Shown here piece by piece: positions 7,291 through 14,573 of a stretch of 16,794 bases of DNA. This DNA comes from Burkholderiaceae bacterium (GTDB taxonomy: Bacteria; Pseudomonadota; Gammaproteobacteria; Burkholderiales; Burkholderiaceae_C). The DNA is taken from assembly GCA_031276435.1 (NCBI GenBank), contig JAISNB010000215.1:1-16794 (forward strand), read 5' to 3'. The notes beneath the pieces are model-generated. The model was given only the letters and a program-made list of their open reading frames with translations. It had not been told where the DNA came from and made no database searches. The translations under genes were made by a program, and so were the position numbers. How positions within the stretch are numbered: the stretch's first letter is position 1; every line of letters starts with the position of its first letter.

Positions 7291-7728
7291 ATGAAAACGT
7301 TCAGCGCAAAACCCGCTGACGTGACGCATGAGTGGTTTGTGATTGACGCCACCGACAAGGTGCTCGGACGGGTTGCCAGCGAAGTGGCCCTCCGTTTGCG
7401 CGGCAAGCACAAAGCCATTTACACGCCTCACGTCGATACGGGCGACTTCATTGTCGTCGTCAACGCAGCCAAGCTGCGCGTGACCGGCGCCAAGGAACTC
7501 GACAAAAAGTACTACCACCACACGGGCTATCCGGGCGGCATCCGCGAGACCAACTTCCGCGATCTGCAAGCCCGGCATCCAGGCCGCGCGCTTGAGAAGG
7601 CCGTCAAGGGCATGCTCCCCAAGGGGCCGCTTGGCTACGCCATGATCAAGAAGCTCAAAGTCTATGGTGGCGCGGAGCATCCGCACACCGCCCAGCAGCC
7701 CAAAGTGCTGGAAATCCAAGGAGCCTGA
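7291..7728 (+). CDS. rplM: 50S ribosomal protein L13
   Basis: L13 is an early-assembly protein of the large ribosomal subunit that binds 23S rRNA. The 145-residue product has the usual length and signatures: MKTFSAKPADVTHEWFVIDA, KVLGRVASEVALRLRGKHK, YTPHVDTGDFIVVVNA, the K-Y-Y-H-H-T-G-YPGG loop, and the conserved AVKGMLPKGPLG followed by LKVYGGAEHPHTAQQP. It is preceded by a strong promoter and a clear ribosome binding site, and sits 4 bp before rpsI, the near-universal bacterial pairing. Coding frame and start are unambiguous. Confidence 0.99.
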   Translation: MKTFSAKPADVTHEWFVIDATDKVLGRVASEVALRLRGKHKAIYTPHVDTGDFIVVVNAAKLRVTGAKELDKKYYHHTGYPGGIRETNFRDLQARHPGRALEKAVKGMLPKGPLGYAMIKKLKVYGGAEHPHTAQQPKVLEIQGA

Positions 7729-7732
7729 ACAA

Positions 7733-8125
7733 ATGATTGGTGAATGGAACAATGGCACCGGTCGTCGCAAATCCAGCGTCGCCCGCGTGTTTCTGAAAAA
7801 AGGCTCCGGCAAGATCACGGTCAACGGCAAGAACATCGAAGAGTTCTTTGGCCGCCAGACTTCCATCATGATCTGCAAGCAGCCGCTGGTTCTGACCGAC
7901 AACGTGCAAGCGTTCGACATCCAGGTCAACGTGCATGGCGGTGGCGAATCGGGCCAGGCGGGCGCCGTGCGCCACGGCATCACCCGCGCGCTGATCGATT
8001 ACGACGCCAACCTCAAGCCCGCCCTGAGCGCAGCCGGGTACGTCACGCGCGATGCCCGCGAGGTCGAGCGCAAGAAAGTCGGTCTGCACTCCGCGCGCCG
8101 GCGCAAGCAGTTCAGCAAACGCTAA
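7733..8125 (+). CDS. rpsI: 30S ribosomal protein S9
   Basis: S9 is a small-subunit protein whose C-terminal tail reaches the P site and touches the anticodon stem of the bound tRNA. The 130-residue product starts MIGEWNNGTGRRKSSVARVF, contains KITVNGKNIEEFF and VHGGGESGQAGAVRHGITRAL, and ends in the basic tail ARRRKQFSKR with the conserved final Lys-Arg. AAGGAG overlaps the end of rplM and fixes the ATG at 7733; an in-frame ATG further upstream at 7664 lies inside rplM and is discarded. It is co-transcribed with rplM and followed by an intrinsic terminator. Confidence 0.99.
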   Translation: MIGEWNNGTGRRKSSVARVFLKKGSGKITVNGKNIEEFFGRQTSIMICKQPLVLTDNVQAFDIQVNVHGGGESGQAGAVRHGITRALIDYDANLKPALSAAGYVTRDAREVERKKVGLHSARRRKQFSKR

Positions 8126-8153
8126 AGCGCCTTGCTGGCAGATGCCATATGGA

Positions 8154-8186
8154 TGCCGCACAGCCGCTGGCTGTTGCGGCATTTTT
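8154..8186 (+). terminator. Intrinsic terminator of rplM-rpsI
   Basis: TGCCGCA-CAGCC pairs with GGCTG-(T)-TGCGGCA (12 bp with one bulged T, loop GCT), followed immediately by five T. It lies 28 bp after the rpsI stop. Confidence 0.9.
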
Positions 8187-8187
8187 G

Positions 8188-8243
8188 TTGGCGCGCGCAA
8201 AACGTGTGGTAGAAACTTGGGCCAGGGCGCTGCTGGAGCGCCC
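8188..8243 (+). promoter_or_regulatory. Possible bactofilin promoter and 5'-leader hairpin
   Basis: TTGGCG (8188-8193), a 16-bp spacer and TAGAAA (8210-8215) could be a promoter directly after the rpsI terminator (4 of 6 matches in each box). Next comes a perfect 7-bp stem GGGCGCT/AGCGCCC (8225-8231 with 8237-8243) with loop GCTGG, just 20 bp before the bactofilin start. There is no T-tract, so it is not a terminator; its only purine-rich GGAG lies across loop and stem. Confidence 0.35.
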
Positions 8244-8263
8244 CAGATTTATGGATGCATGAA

Positions 8264-8785
8264 ATGCTTGGAATCAAGAAACCGCCTTCCGTCAAGAGCA
8301 TTGTTGGTTCGGGCATGCGGATCGAAGGCCCCGTGACCTTTCAGGACGGCCTGCAAATCGAAGGCGTGGTTGCTGGCGACATCACGGCCCAGTCCGATCA
8401 GCCCAATCTGCTCGTGATTGCAGAGGCCGGGGCTGTGCATGGCGCCATTCGCGCCGATCGCGTCGTGATTGCGGGCAAGGTGGCCGGATCGGTGTACGCC
8501 AGCGGGCTGGTGGAGTTGCTGGCCACCGCCAACGTCCAGGGCGACATTGAATACAAGCGGCTGGAGATGCAGCAGGGCGCTTTGGTGGAAGGGCGCTTGC
8601 AGCCCATGCTGACTCCGCCTCCGCCTGCCGATGCCAGGCATGCAAATGGCGCCGTCAAGTCCGGCCCCGCTTTGGCCGCTCCTGTGGAGCCATCGCTCGA
8701 ATCCGCGCCTTTGCCCGACGCGCCCCAGATCCACACACCCGGAAATGCGCCCGAGAAAGAGAAGCGGCCTATCCGGCTGTTTTGA
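8264..8785 (+). CDS. Bactofilin (polymer-forming cytoskeletal protein)
   Basis: Bactofilins self-assemble into filaments without nucleotides and position envelope enzymes, often peptidoglycan hydrolases. The product is about 173 residues. A short N-terminal tail with PPSVKSIVGSGMRIEG leads into the beta-helical core (GPVTFQDGLQIEGVVAGDIT, AGAVHGAIRADRVVIAGKVAGSVYASGLVELLATANVQGDIEYKRL in overlapping turns), where short strands recur every 16-18 residues with glycines at the corners. A disordered Pro/Ala-rich tail ends in KEKRPIRLF. I favour ATG 8264 because the family usually starts MFxKK and GGA lies 8 bp upstream; ATG 8255 adds only three residues. It sits between ribosomal genes and erpA. 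A link with the M23 peptidase 0.5 kb away is attractive but unproven. Confidence 0.9.
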   Translation: MLGIKKPPSVKSIVGSGMRIEGPVTFQDGLQIEGVVAGDITAQSDQPNLLVIAEAGAVHGAIRADRVVIAGKVAGSVYASGLVELLATANVQGDIEYKRLEMQQGALVEGRLQPMLTPPPPADARHANGAVKSGPALAAPVEPSLESAPLPDAPQIHTPGNAPEKEKRPIRLF

Positions 8786-8821
8786 TGTACCATCGCCGCC
8801 AACTGTCATCAGGAGTGTTTC

Positions 8822-9193
8822 ATGAGTGCTGTGCCCCAAACCGTTGAAGCCCCCCCAATGCCCGCGCCGGTCATCTTTACCGACGCAGCGGCGGCCAAAG
8901 TGGCTGAATTGATTGCCGAAGAAGGCAATCCCGATCTGAAGTTGCGCGTTTTCGTGCAGGGTGGCGGGTGTTCGGGATTCCAGTACGGTTTCACTTTTGA
9001 CGAAATTGCCAATGACGACGATACGACCATGGTCAAGAACGGGGTGTCGCTGCTCATTGACGCCATGAGTTACCAGTATCTGGTCGGCGCCGAGATCGAC
9101 TATAAGGAAGACCTGCAAGGCGCGCAGTTTGTCATCAAAAATCCCAATGCCACCACCACTTGCGGGTGTGGCTCATCGTTTTCCGTGGGCTGA
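8822..9193 (+). CDS. erpA: Iron-sulfur cluster insertion protein ErpA (A-type carrier)
   Basis: ErpA receives Fe-S clusters from the ISC scaffold and delivers them to client enzymes, including those of isoprenoid synthesis and respiration. The 123-residue product has an N-terminal extension of about 16 residues and then the HesB/IscA fold: FTDAAAAKVAELIAEEGNPDLKLRVFVQGGGCSGFQYGF, SYQYLVGAEIDYKEDLQGAQFVIKNPNATTTCGCGSSF. The three cluster ligands are Cys50, Cys114 and Cys116. AGGAG 6 bp before the ATG gives a firm start. It follows the bactofilin by 36 bp, so the two may share a transcript, and it is closed by a strong terminator. The ErpA-type motif and length favour ErpA over IscA. Confidence 0.94.
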   Translation: MSAVPQTVEAPPMPAPVIFTDAAAAKVAELIAEEGNPDLKLRVFVQGGGCSGFQYGFTFDEIANDDDTTMVKNGVSLLIDAMSYQYLVGAEIDYKEDLQGAQFVIKNPNATTTCGCGSSFSVG

Positions 9194-9236
9194 AAAAGCA
9201 CAACCTGGCGGCGGCTGTTGCGGCTGGTCGGGGCAC

Positions 9237-9266
9237 AAAAAAGCGCATCGTTCGATGCGCTTTTTT
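9237..9266. terminator. Bidirectional intrinsic terminator between erpA and the M23 peptidase gene
   Basis: A perfect GCGCATC/GATGCGC stem (9243-9249 with 9254-9260, loop GTTC) is flanked by six A on the left and six T on the right, so it terminates both convergent transcripts. Confidence 0.95.
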
Positions 9267-9327
9267 GCGGGTGACGAAGGCGCGCAGGGCGCGTGGTTGG
9301 CACGGCGGACCGCCGCCAACTTCTGGC

Positions 9328-10683
9328 TTATTCGAAGTGGACGCCGTTGGATGCGCGGGCCGCGTCGAGTTGAACCTTCATGCTCTCGGCCAGCTTGGCG
9401 AAAGCCACTTTGCTGCTGGCCGCAACGGCCACGTCCTCGCGCTGGTTGGCCAGCATTTCCGTGGGATCGATGGGGTTGTTGTTCACGCGGAATTCCAGAT
9501 GCAGGTGCGGCCCCGTGACGCGGCCCGACTGGCCCGACAAGGCGATGGTCTCGCCCTGCGCCACGGTGGCGCCTTTTTTCACGTTGATCTTGGACAGATG
9601 CGCGTAAACGGTGGAGTGCTGGTTGTTGCGGTGCTTGATGTAAATCACGTTGCCATAGCCGCCCTGCACGCCCGCGAAAGTGACCTGGCCGTCGCCAATG
9701 GAGCGCACCGGCGTGCCAACAGGAGCGGCGTAGTCGATGCCCGTGTGGTCGCGGCGATAGCCCAGTACCGGGTGAATGCGCGAGCCAAAGCCGCTGGTCA
9801 CGCGCGAAACCTGCAGCGGCGAGATCAGGTAAGCCTTGCGCAGGCTTTGGCCGTCAAACGAGTAATAGCTGCCCTTGCCCGCGTCTTTGGGGTCTGCAAA
9901 CCACAGCGCCTGGTGCACGCGCCCCCTGTTGACAAACTCGGCGCTGAGCACGCGGCCCGATTGCACGGCCTCGCCATCGGCTTCCAGTGTTTCGTACACG
10001 ATGGCAAAGGTGTCGCCCTTGTGCAGCGAGCGGTGAAAGTCAATCTCGGAATCGAAGATTTCGGTCAACTGCCGGGTGACCGAATCGGGCATGCCCGCCT
10101 CGTCGGTGGCGGCAAACAGGGTCGAATAAATGGTGCCGCTGACCAGGCGCTGGGATACGACCAATGGCGCGGTTTCCACGCGCGCGGTGAAATCGTCGCC
10201 GGATTTCTCGACGATCAGGCGCTTGAAATTGCCCTCGTCATCCTTTTCGACCCATTGCGTGCGCAGGCTTAGCAGGGTTTGCTGCTCGGACGCCTCGGCG
10301 TTGACGGTGCGGCCCCTGCGCTTGAACAGGGCCTCGCGCGCCAAGGCGTTGCCGCGCAGGAATTTGGCCGCGGCGGGATCGGCAATGTTGAGCCGCTCCA
10401 GCAAGCCTTCGGGCGTATCAGCCGCGCGGGTGGTTTCAGAGCGGTAGAGCGTGAAGCTGGGCAACTCCAGCGCCTTGCTCCGGGCGGCCCAGGCGGACGA
10501 TGGCACGGCCTCGGTCACCAGGCGCACGGGTTGTTTGGGCACATCCGGCGCAAAAGAAGCCACCGCATACGCGGCCCCGCCAGCACTCAAAAGCATGGCA
10601 GCCGCAGCCGCCGCAATGTGCCTTGGGTGGCGCTGTAGATAGTCCACGCACACAAGGCCCGAGTAGATCAGGTGTTTTTTCAC
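9328..10683 (-). CDS. Membrane-anchored M23 (LytM-type) murein metallopeptidase
   Basis: M23 peptidases are zinc endopeptidases that cut peptidoglycan cross-bridges or activate amidases. The 451-residue product starts with a short basic segment, one membrane helix near residues 22-45 (HIAAAAAAMLLSAGGAAYAVASF), a long periplasmic region that probably covers the active site in the manner of OapA/Csd3-type proteins, and a LytM domain at about residues 295-400. All zinc-site motifs are present: GSRIHPVLGYRRDHTGIDYA (first His and Asp), AHLS, and HLHLEF (HxH). It should therefore be active rather than a degenerate EnvC-like regulator. I chose GTG 10683 (VKKHLIYSGL), the usual family start; a TTG at 10806 would add 41 unlikely residues and run into the tyrS promoter. 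It is divergent from tyrS. The substrate bond is not predictable from sequence. Confidence 0.9.
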   Translation of the reverse strand: MKKHLIYSGLVCVDYLQRHPRHIAAAAAAMLLSAGGAAYAVASFAPDVPKQPVRLVTEAVPSSAWAARSKALELPSFTLYRSETTRAADTPEGLLERLNIADPAAAKFLRGNALAREALFKRRGRTVNAEASEQQTLLSLRTQWVEKDDEGNFKRLIVEKSGDDFTARVETAPLVVSQRLVSGTIYSTLFAATDEAGMPDSVTRQLTEIFDSEIDFHRSLHKGDTFAIVYETLEADGEAVQSGRVLSAEFVNRGRVHQALWFADPKDAGKGSYYSFDGQSLRKAYLISPLQVSRVTSGFGSRIHPVLGYRRDHTGIDYAAPVGTPVRSIGDGQVTFAGVQGGYGNVIYIKHRNNQHSTVYAHLSKINVKKGATVAQGETIALSGQSGRVTGPHLHLEFRVNNNPIDPTEMLANQREDVAVAASSKVAFAKLAESMKVQLDAARASNGVHFE

Positions 10684-10784
10684 AAGCCAAATAATCGATT
10701 GCGTCCATGTGGCAGGGCGTTTGGGTTGCGGCGCGCGCCAGGGTGCGCTACAACCAAAGTCCCTGCAACAGCCAGCAGCGCCAC

Positions 10785-10790
10785 TAGAAT
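10785..10790 (+). promoter_or_regulatory. Probable tyrS -10 box
   Basis: TAGAAT (5 of 6 to TATAAT) lies about 80 bp before the tyrS start in the 188-bp divergent region shared with the M23 gene. The candidate -35, CTGCAA at 16-bp spacing, is poor. Divergent genes require a promoter here, which is the main support. Confidence 0.4.
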
Positions 10791-10871
10791 CTACGCTTTG
10801 TGACAACTGCGCGATCTGCGAAGTGTAGCGCAGTCAACGGCATTTTTACAGGCATTTTGCAATTCACTGGC

Positions 10872-12116
10872 ATGCAGGAAAAACAGGCGGACGAGGCGGC
10901 AGAATCTTTTGCGACCAGCCCGGGGGTGCGCGATGCGCTGGCCATCTCATTGCGCGGCTGCGACGAATTGCTGCCCCAGGCAGACTGGGCGCGCAAACTG
11001 GCGCGCGCCGAGGCCACGGGGCAGCCCCTGCGTATCAAGCTCGGGCTTGATCCCACGGCGCCCGACATCCACCTGGGCCACACCGTGGTGCTCAACAAGC
11101 TGCGCCAGTTGCAGGATCTGGGGCACACGGTGATTTTCCTGATTGGCGACTTCACCAGCCTGATTGGCGACCCGTCCGGGCGCAACACCACGCGGCCACC
11201 GCTGACGGCCGAGCAAATCCGCGCCAATGCCGAAACCTACCGCGCCCAGGCCTTCAAGGTGCTGGATCCCGACAAAACCGAGACGCGCTACAACAGCGAA
11301 TGGAGCGATGCGCTGGGCGCGCGCGGCATGATCAATCTTGCGGCCAAATACACGGTGGCGCGCATGATGGAGCGCAACGACTTTGCCGAACGCTTCAGGG
11401 CCGGGGTCGCCATCTCGGTGCACGAATTTTTGTACCCGCTGATGCAGGGCCACGACTCGGTGGCGCTCAAAAGCGATCTGGAACTGGGCGGCACCGACCA
11501 GAAATTCAACCTGCTCATGGGGCGGCACTTGCAGCAGGAATACGGGCAGGAGCCGCAGTGCATTTTGACCATGCCGCTGCTGGAAGGGCTGGACGGCGTG
11601 GAGAAAATGTCCAAGTCCAAAAACAACTACATCGGCATCACCGAAGAGGCCAACACCATGTTCGCCAAGGTGCTATCCATCAGCGACGATCTGATGTGGC
11701 GCTGGTACACGCTGCTGTCGTTCAAGTCGATGGCGGAAATCGACACGCTCAGGCAGGACGCGGCCCACGGGCGCAACCCCAGGGACATCAAGCTCTTGCT
11801 GGCCCGGGAAATCACTGCGCGCTTTCACAGCGTGGCCGCAGCCGATGCGGCGCAGCAGGATTTCGCGCTGCGCAGCCGCGGCGGCGTGCCCGAGGCCATT
11901 GCCGAGGCGCAGCTTGCGGGCGCGCCCATGGGCATTGGCGCCGTGCTCAAGCAAACGGGGCTGGCCGCGTCGGTCAGTGAAGCCGGGCGCTTGATCGATG
12001 GCGGCGGCGTGCGCGTGGATTCCTGCGTCGTCAGTGACAAGGCCCTGCGCCTGCAAGCGGGCACTTACGTCGTGCAGGTGGGCAAGCGGCGCTTTGTGCG
12101 CGTCACGCTGTCCTGA
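10872..12116 (+). CDS. tyrS: Tyrosyl-tRNA synthetase
   Basis: TyrRS charges tRNA-Tyr in the cytoplasm as a class I aminoacyl-tRNA synthetase. The 414-residue product contains KLGLDPTAPDIHLGHT with the HIGH-type motif HLGH, IGDFTSLIGDPSGRN, ELGGTDQKFNLLMGR for tyrosine and adenylate binding, and EKMSKSKNN as the KMSKS loop. A C-terminal S4 RNA-binding domain (EAGRLIDGGGVRVDSCVVSDKAL) completes it. Motif style and length fit the TyrRS subtype common in betaproteobacteria. ATG 10872 gives the expected N terminus, about 20 residues before VRDALAISLRGCDELL, though its ribosome binding site is weak; in-frame TTG 10857 and GTG 10800 are alternatives. It is divergent from the M23 gene and is followed by about 300 bp of non-coding DNA. 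Confidence 0.97.
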   Translation: MQEKQADEAAESFATSPGVRDALAISLRGCDELLPQADWARKLARAEATGQPLRIKLGLDPTAPDIHLGHTVVLNKLRQLQDLGHTVIFLIGDFTSLIGDPSGRNTTRPPLTAEQIRANAETYRAQAFKVLDPDKTETRYNSEWSDALGARGMINLAAKYTVARMMERNDFAERFRAGVAISVHEFLYPLMQGHDSVALKSDLELGGTDQKFNLLMGRHLQQEYGQEPQCILTMPLLEGLDGVEKMSKSKNNYIGITEEANTMFAKVLSISDDLMWRWYTLLSFKSMAEIDTLRQDAAHGRNPRDIKLLLAREITARFHSVAAADAAQQDFALRSRGGVPEAIAEAQLAGAPMGIGAVLKQTGLAASVSEAGRLIDGGGVRVDSCVVSDKALRLQAGTYVVQVGKRRFVRVTLS

Positions 12117-12263
12117 AAAAACCGCGCAATGTTGTCCCTGGGGCGCTGGCGCCAAAGCGCAAAGCCAGCGGCTTCGTCCTGGCCTGACCGGCAAACGCCT
12201 GGCCGCTTGCGCGCGGATCGCGGTGCACGCGTGTTTGCGCCGTGGCGGAAAAACATGCATGGC
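12117..12263. other. Non-coding stretch after tyrS; only a weak hairpin seen
   Basis: No gene or good intrinsic terminator is visible. The one clear structure is CGCTGGC/GCCAGCG (12144-12150 with 12164-12170) with a 13-nt loop and no following T-run, so it is at best a weak or Rho-assisted tyrS terminator. Short open frames here have no ribosome binding site or recognisable sequence. Confidence 0.5.
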
Positions 12264-12269
12264 TACAAT
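12264..12269 (+). promoter_or_regulatory. Possible promoter (-10) for the mlaF leader
   Basis: TACAAT (5 of 6) followed by GCG occurs just before the structured region at 12280. The same TACAATGCG word precedes mlaC at 15856. No good -35 hexamer is found at 16-18 bp. A promoter is expected here because the Mla operon starts downstream and tyrS ends 148 bp upstream. Confidence 0.4.
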
Positions 12270-12279
12270 GCGCGTTCAG

Positions 12280-12398
12280 GGTGGTCGGGGCCAGCGCTGC
12301 GCGTGCTTTTGTGGCAGTTGCAAAGCACGCGCGGGCCGACCGCCACCAGTGCGTCGAACCATTGGACAAGCGCAGCCTTGGCGCTGCGTTTCTTTTCT
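12280..12398 (+). ncRNA. Structured leader or small RNA upstream of mlaF, ending in a terminator-like hairpin
   Basis: An outer 9-bp helix pairs 12280-12288 with 12336-12344 (one G-U). Inside it, CTGC-GCGTGCTTT (12297-12309) pairs with AAAGCACGC-GCGG (12322-12334), 13 bp with one G-U, around a 12-nt loop. Further on, AAGCGCAGC (12368-12376) pairs with GCTGCGTTT (12383-12391) and runs into the T-rich stretch TTTCTTTTCTT, a moderate intrinsic-terminator shape. The Shine-Dalgarno of mlaF begins 4 nt after it. RNA starting near 12276 would therefore be about 120 nt if terminated. It does not match SRP RNA, 6S RNA or any riboswitch I know. Structure is seen; transcription and function are inferred. 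Confidence 0.4.
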
Positions 12399-12413
12399 TC
12401 CAGGATCATTTTG

Positions 12414-13217
12414 TTGCCCTCGGACAGTCTCGTTGAATTGCGCAACGTTCGCTTTGGCTACGACGAAAGAGCCGTATTGCAGGACGCATCGCTGACCGTG
12501 CCCAGGGGCAAGGTCACGGCGCTGATGGGCGCTTCCGGCGGCGGCAAAACGACGGTGCTGCGCCTGATTGGCGGGCAGTATCAGGCGCAGTCGGGCGAGG
12601 TGCTGTTCGATGGCCGCAACGTGGGTGCCATGGGCGAGATGCGCCTTTATGCGACACGCCGGCGCATGGGCGTGCTGTTCCAGTTTGGCGCGCTGTTCAC
12701 TGACCTCAGCGTTTTCGAGAACGTGGCGTTTCCGCTGCGCGAGCACACCGATTTGTCTGAAGCACTGATCCGGGACATCGTGCTCATGAAGCTGGACGCC
12801 GTGGGCCTGCGCGGCGCGCGCGATCTGATGCCCGCGCAGGTATCGGGCGGCATGGCGCGGCGCGTGGCGCTGGCGCGGGCCATTGCGCTGGATCCGGAAC
12901 TGGTCATGTACGACGAACCGTTTGCCGGGCTGGACCCCATCTCGCTGGGCACTTCCGCGCGCCTGATCCGCAACATCAACGACGCGCTGGGCATGACCAG
13001 TGTGCTCGTGTCGCACGATCTGGACGAAACCTTCCGCATTGCCGATCACGTGGTCATCCTGGCCGAAGGCCGCGTCATTGCGCAAGGCGCGCCGCACGCG
13101 GTGCGCACCAGCAGCGATCCGCTGGTGCACCAGTTTGTGCACGGCGATGTGGACGGGCCGGTGCCATTCCACTACCCGGGGCCGGGCATCGAGGCCGATT
13201 TTGGAGCGCCGTCATGA
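12414..13217 (+). CDS. mlaF: Mla phospholipid transport ABC ATPase MlaF
   Basis: MlaF powers the inner-membrane MlaFEDB complex that moves glycerophospholipids between the inner membrane and the periplasmic carrier MlaC, keeping outer-leaflet lipid asymmetry. The 267-residue product has Walker A GASGGGKTT from residue 39, the FQFGALF Q-loop region, signature VSGGMARR from residue 143, Walker B LVMYDEP from residue 163, and the H-loop LVSHDLD. There is no ATG near the expected N terminus. I chose TTG 12414 because AGGA (12402-12405) is 8 bp away; TTG 12411 is adjacent and equally codable. The predicted start is thus a rare codon directly behind a terminator-like hairpin, which would keep expression low. 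The stop overlaps the mlaE ATG by 4 bp, implying translational coupling. Confidence 0.94.
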   Translation: MPSDSLVELRNVRFGYDERAVLQDASLTVPRGKVTALMGASGGGKTTVLRLIGGQYQAQSGEVLFDGRNVGAMGEMRLYATRRRMGVLFQFGALFTDLSVFENVAFPLREHTDLSEALIRDIVLMKLDAVGLRGARDLMPAQVSGGMARRVALARAIALDPELVMYDEPFAGLDPISLGTSARLIRNINDALGMTSVLVSHDLDETFRIADHVVILAEGRVIAQGAPHAVRTSSDPLVHQFVHGDVDGPVPFHYPGPGIEADFGAPS

Positions 13218-13996
13218 GTTGCTGGCGTCCCGCCGACATTGGCTTTGCCGTCAGGCGCGCCCTGGCCGACATGGGCTACGCCACGCGCTTTTTCTGGCGC
13301 CTGTTGCGCCTGACGGGGCCGGTGTTGCAACGCTTTGGCCTGGTGCGCGACCAGATTTATTTCCTGGGCAATTATTCGCTTGCCATCATTGCGGTTTCGG
13401 GCCTGTTCGTCGGATTCGTACTGGCCTTGCAGGGCTACAACATCCTGCAACGCTTTGGCTCGGCAGAAGCCGTGGGCATGATGGTGGCGCTGGCGCTGAT
13501 CCGGGAACTGGGGCCGGTGGTAACGGCGCTGCTGTTTGCCGGACGTGCGGGCACGTCGCTGACGGCTGAAATCGGCCTGATGAAAGCGGGCGAGCAGCTT
13601 TCGGCCATGGAAATGATGGCCGTGGACCCCCTGCGTCGCATCATCGCGCCCCGGTTTCTGGCGGGCGTGCTGGTGCTGCCGCTGCTGACTTCGGTCTTCA
13701 ACGCCGTGGGCATTCTGGGCGGCTGGCTGGTCAGTGTGCCCCTGATCGGCGTGGATCCCGGCGCGTTCTGGAGCCAACTCAAGGGGGGCGTGGATTTGTG
13801 GACCGATGTGGGCAACGGCCTCATCAAAAGCCTGGTGTTTGGCGTTGCCGTCTCCTTTGTCGCGCTGCTGCAAGGCTACGTGGCCAGACCCACGGCCGAG
13901 GGCGTATCGCGCGCCACCACGCGCACCGTGGTGATGGCATCGCTCATGGTTTTGGGACTGGATTTTTTACTGACCGCATGGATGTTCAGCATCTGA
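13214..13996 (+). CDS. mlaE: Mla phospholipid transport permease MlaE
   Basis: MlaE is the inner-membrane permease of the MlaFEDB complex. The 260-residue product has an amphipathic N-terminal segment followed by about five hydrophobic helices (visible around LAIIAVSGLFVGFVLALQ, AVGMMVALALIRELGPVVTA, FLAGVLVLPLLTSVFNAVG, LIKSLVFGVAVSFVALL and VMASLMVLGLDFLLTAWMF). The family core GRAGTSLTAEIGLMKAGEQLSAMEMMAVDP, which contacts the ATPase, is intact, as is the QGYVARPTAEGVSRATTR loop near the C terminus. The ATG overlaps the mlaF stop in the arrangement ATGA, and mlaD follows 29 bp later. Length and motifs match the family closely. Confidence 0.96.
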   Translation: MSCWRPADIGFAVRRALADMGYATRFFWRLLRLTGPVLQRFGLVRDQIYFLGNYSLAIIAVSGLFVGFVLALQGYNILQRFGSAEAVGMMVALALIRELGPVVTALLFAGRAGTSLTAEIGLMKAGEQLSAMEMMAVDPLRRIIAPRFLAGVLVLPLLTSVFNAVGILGGWLVSVPLIGVDPGAFWSQLKGGVDLWTDVGNGLIKSLVFGVAVSFVALLQGYVARPTAEGVSRATTRTVVMASLMVLGLDFLLTAWMFSI

Positions 13997-14025
13997 GCGC
14001 ATGAAATAAGAAAGGATGTGTTGCC

Positions 14026-14514
14026 ATGGGACGCTCAAAAAATGACGTATGGGTTGGCCTGTTTGTGCTGGCTGGCCTGGCTGCGCTGGTGTTTCTGGCC
14101 TTGCAATCGGCCAATCTGGCATCGCTGAGCCTGCGTTCCACCTACCGCGTCACGGCGCGCTTTGAAAACATTGGCGGCCTCAAACCCAAGGCCGCCGTGC
14201 GCAGCGCGGGCGTGGTGGTGGGGCGCGTGGCCGAAATCCAGTTTGACAACACCCACTTCCAGGCCAACGTGGTCATGGAGATGGATGCGCGCCACAAGTT
14301 TCCCAAAGACAGCTCCATGCAAATTCTCACCAGCGGCCTGCTGGGCGAACAATACGTGGGCATTTCTCCTGGCTATGAAGAAGAAAGTCTGGCCGCCGGA
14401 GGCATTGTGACGCACACGCAATCGGCTGTGGTTCTGGAAAGCCTGATTGGCCAGTTTCTTTATAACCAGGCTGCCAGCGGCGGCGGCCCGGGTGCTGCTG
14501 CGGTCAAGCCATGA
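14026..14514 (+). CDS. mlaD: Mla phospholipid transport MCE-domain protein MlaD
   Basis: MlaD anchors in the inner membrane by one helix and forms a hexameric MCE ring whose pore passes lipid between MlaE and MlaC. The 162-residue product has a short cytoplasmic start (MGRSKNDVWV), one transmembrane helix at about residues 8-31, and one MCE domain at about residues 38-115 (TYRVTARFENIGGLKPKAAVRSAGVVVGRV). GLLGEQYVGISPGYEEESLAAGG follows, then a hydrophobic C-terminal helix (ESLIGQFLYNQA) that in homologues lines the pore. AAGGA 9 bp ahead supports ATG 14026. It is a little shorter than the 183-residue E. coli protein. It is the third gene of the operon. Confidence 0.95.
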   Translation: MGRSKNDVWVGLFVLAGLAALVFLALQSANLASLSLRSTYRVTARFENIGGLKPKAAVRSAGVVVGRVAEIQFDNTHFQANVVMEMDARHKFPKDSSMQILTSGLLGEQYVGISPGYEEESLAAGGIVTHTQSAVVLESLIGQFLYNQAASGGGPGAAAVKP

Positions 14515-14573
14515 TGGTTTTGGTTGCTGGCGACACGCACTGATTTTCTGTCGCACTTGATATTCAAAACAAA

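Noticed and set aside
10684..10806. N-terminal extension of the M23 peptidase starting at TTG 10806
   Set aside because: The extra 41 residues are not hydrophobic, not family-like, and overlap the tyrS promoter candidate; GTG 10683 gives the expected short basic N terminus before the membrane helix.
12280..12398. Signal recognition particle RNA or 6S RNA as identity of the structured RNA before mlaF
   Set aside because: The conserved SRP apical loop with GGAAG and AGCAG is absent, and the 6S central bubble and length do not fit.
12263..12445. Minus-strand 60-codon frame and a tRNA-like GGTTCGAC on that strand near 12350
   Set aside because: The peptide matches nothing I recognise and lacks a ribosome binding site. 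The GGTTCGAC is not followed by a matching T-stem or preceded by acceptor, D and anticodon arms.
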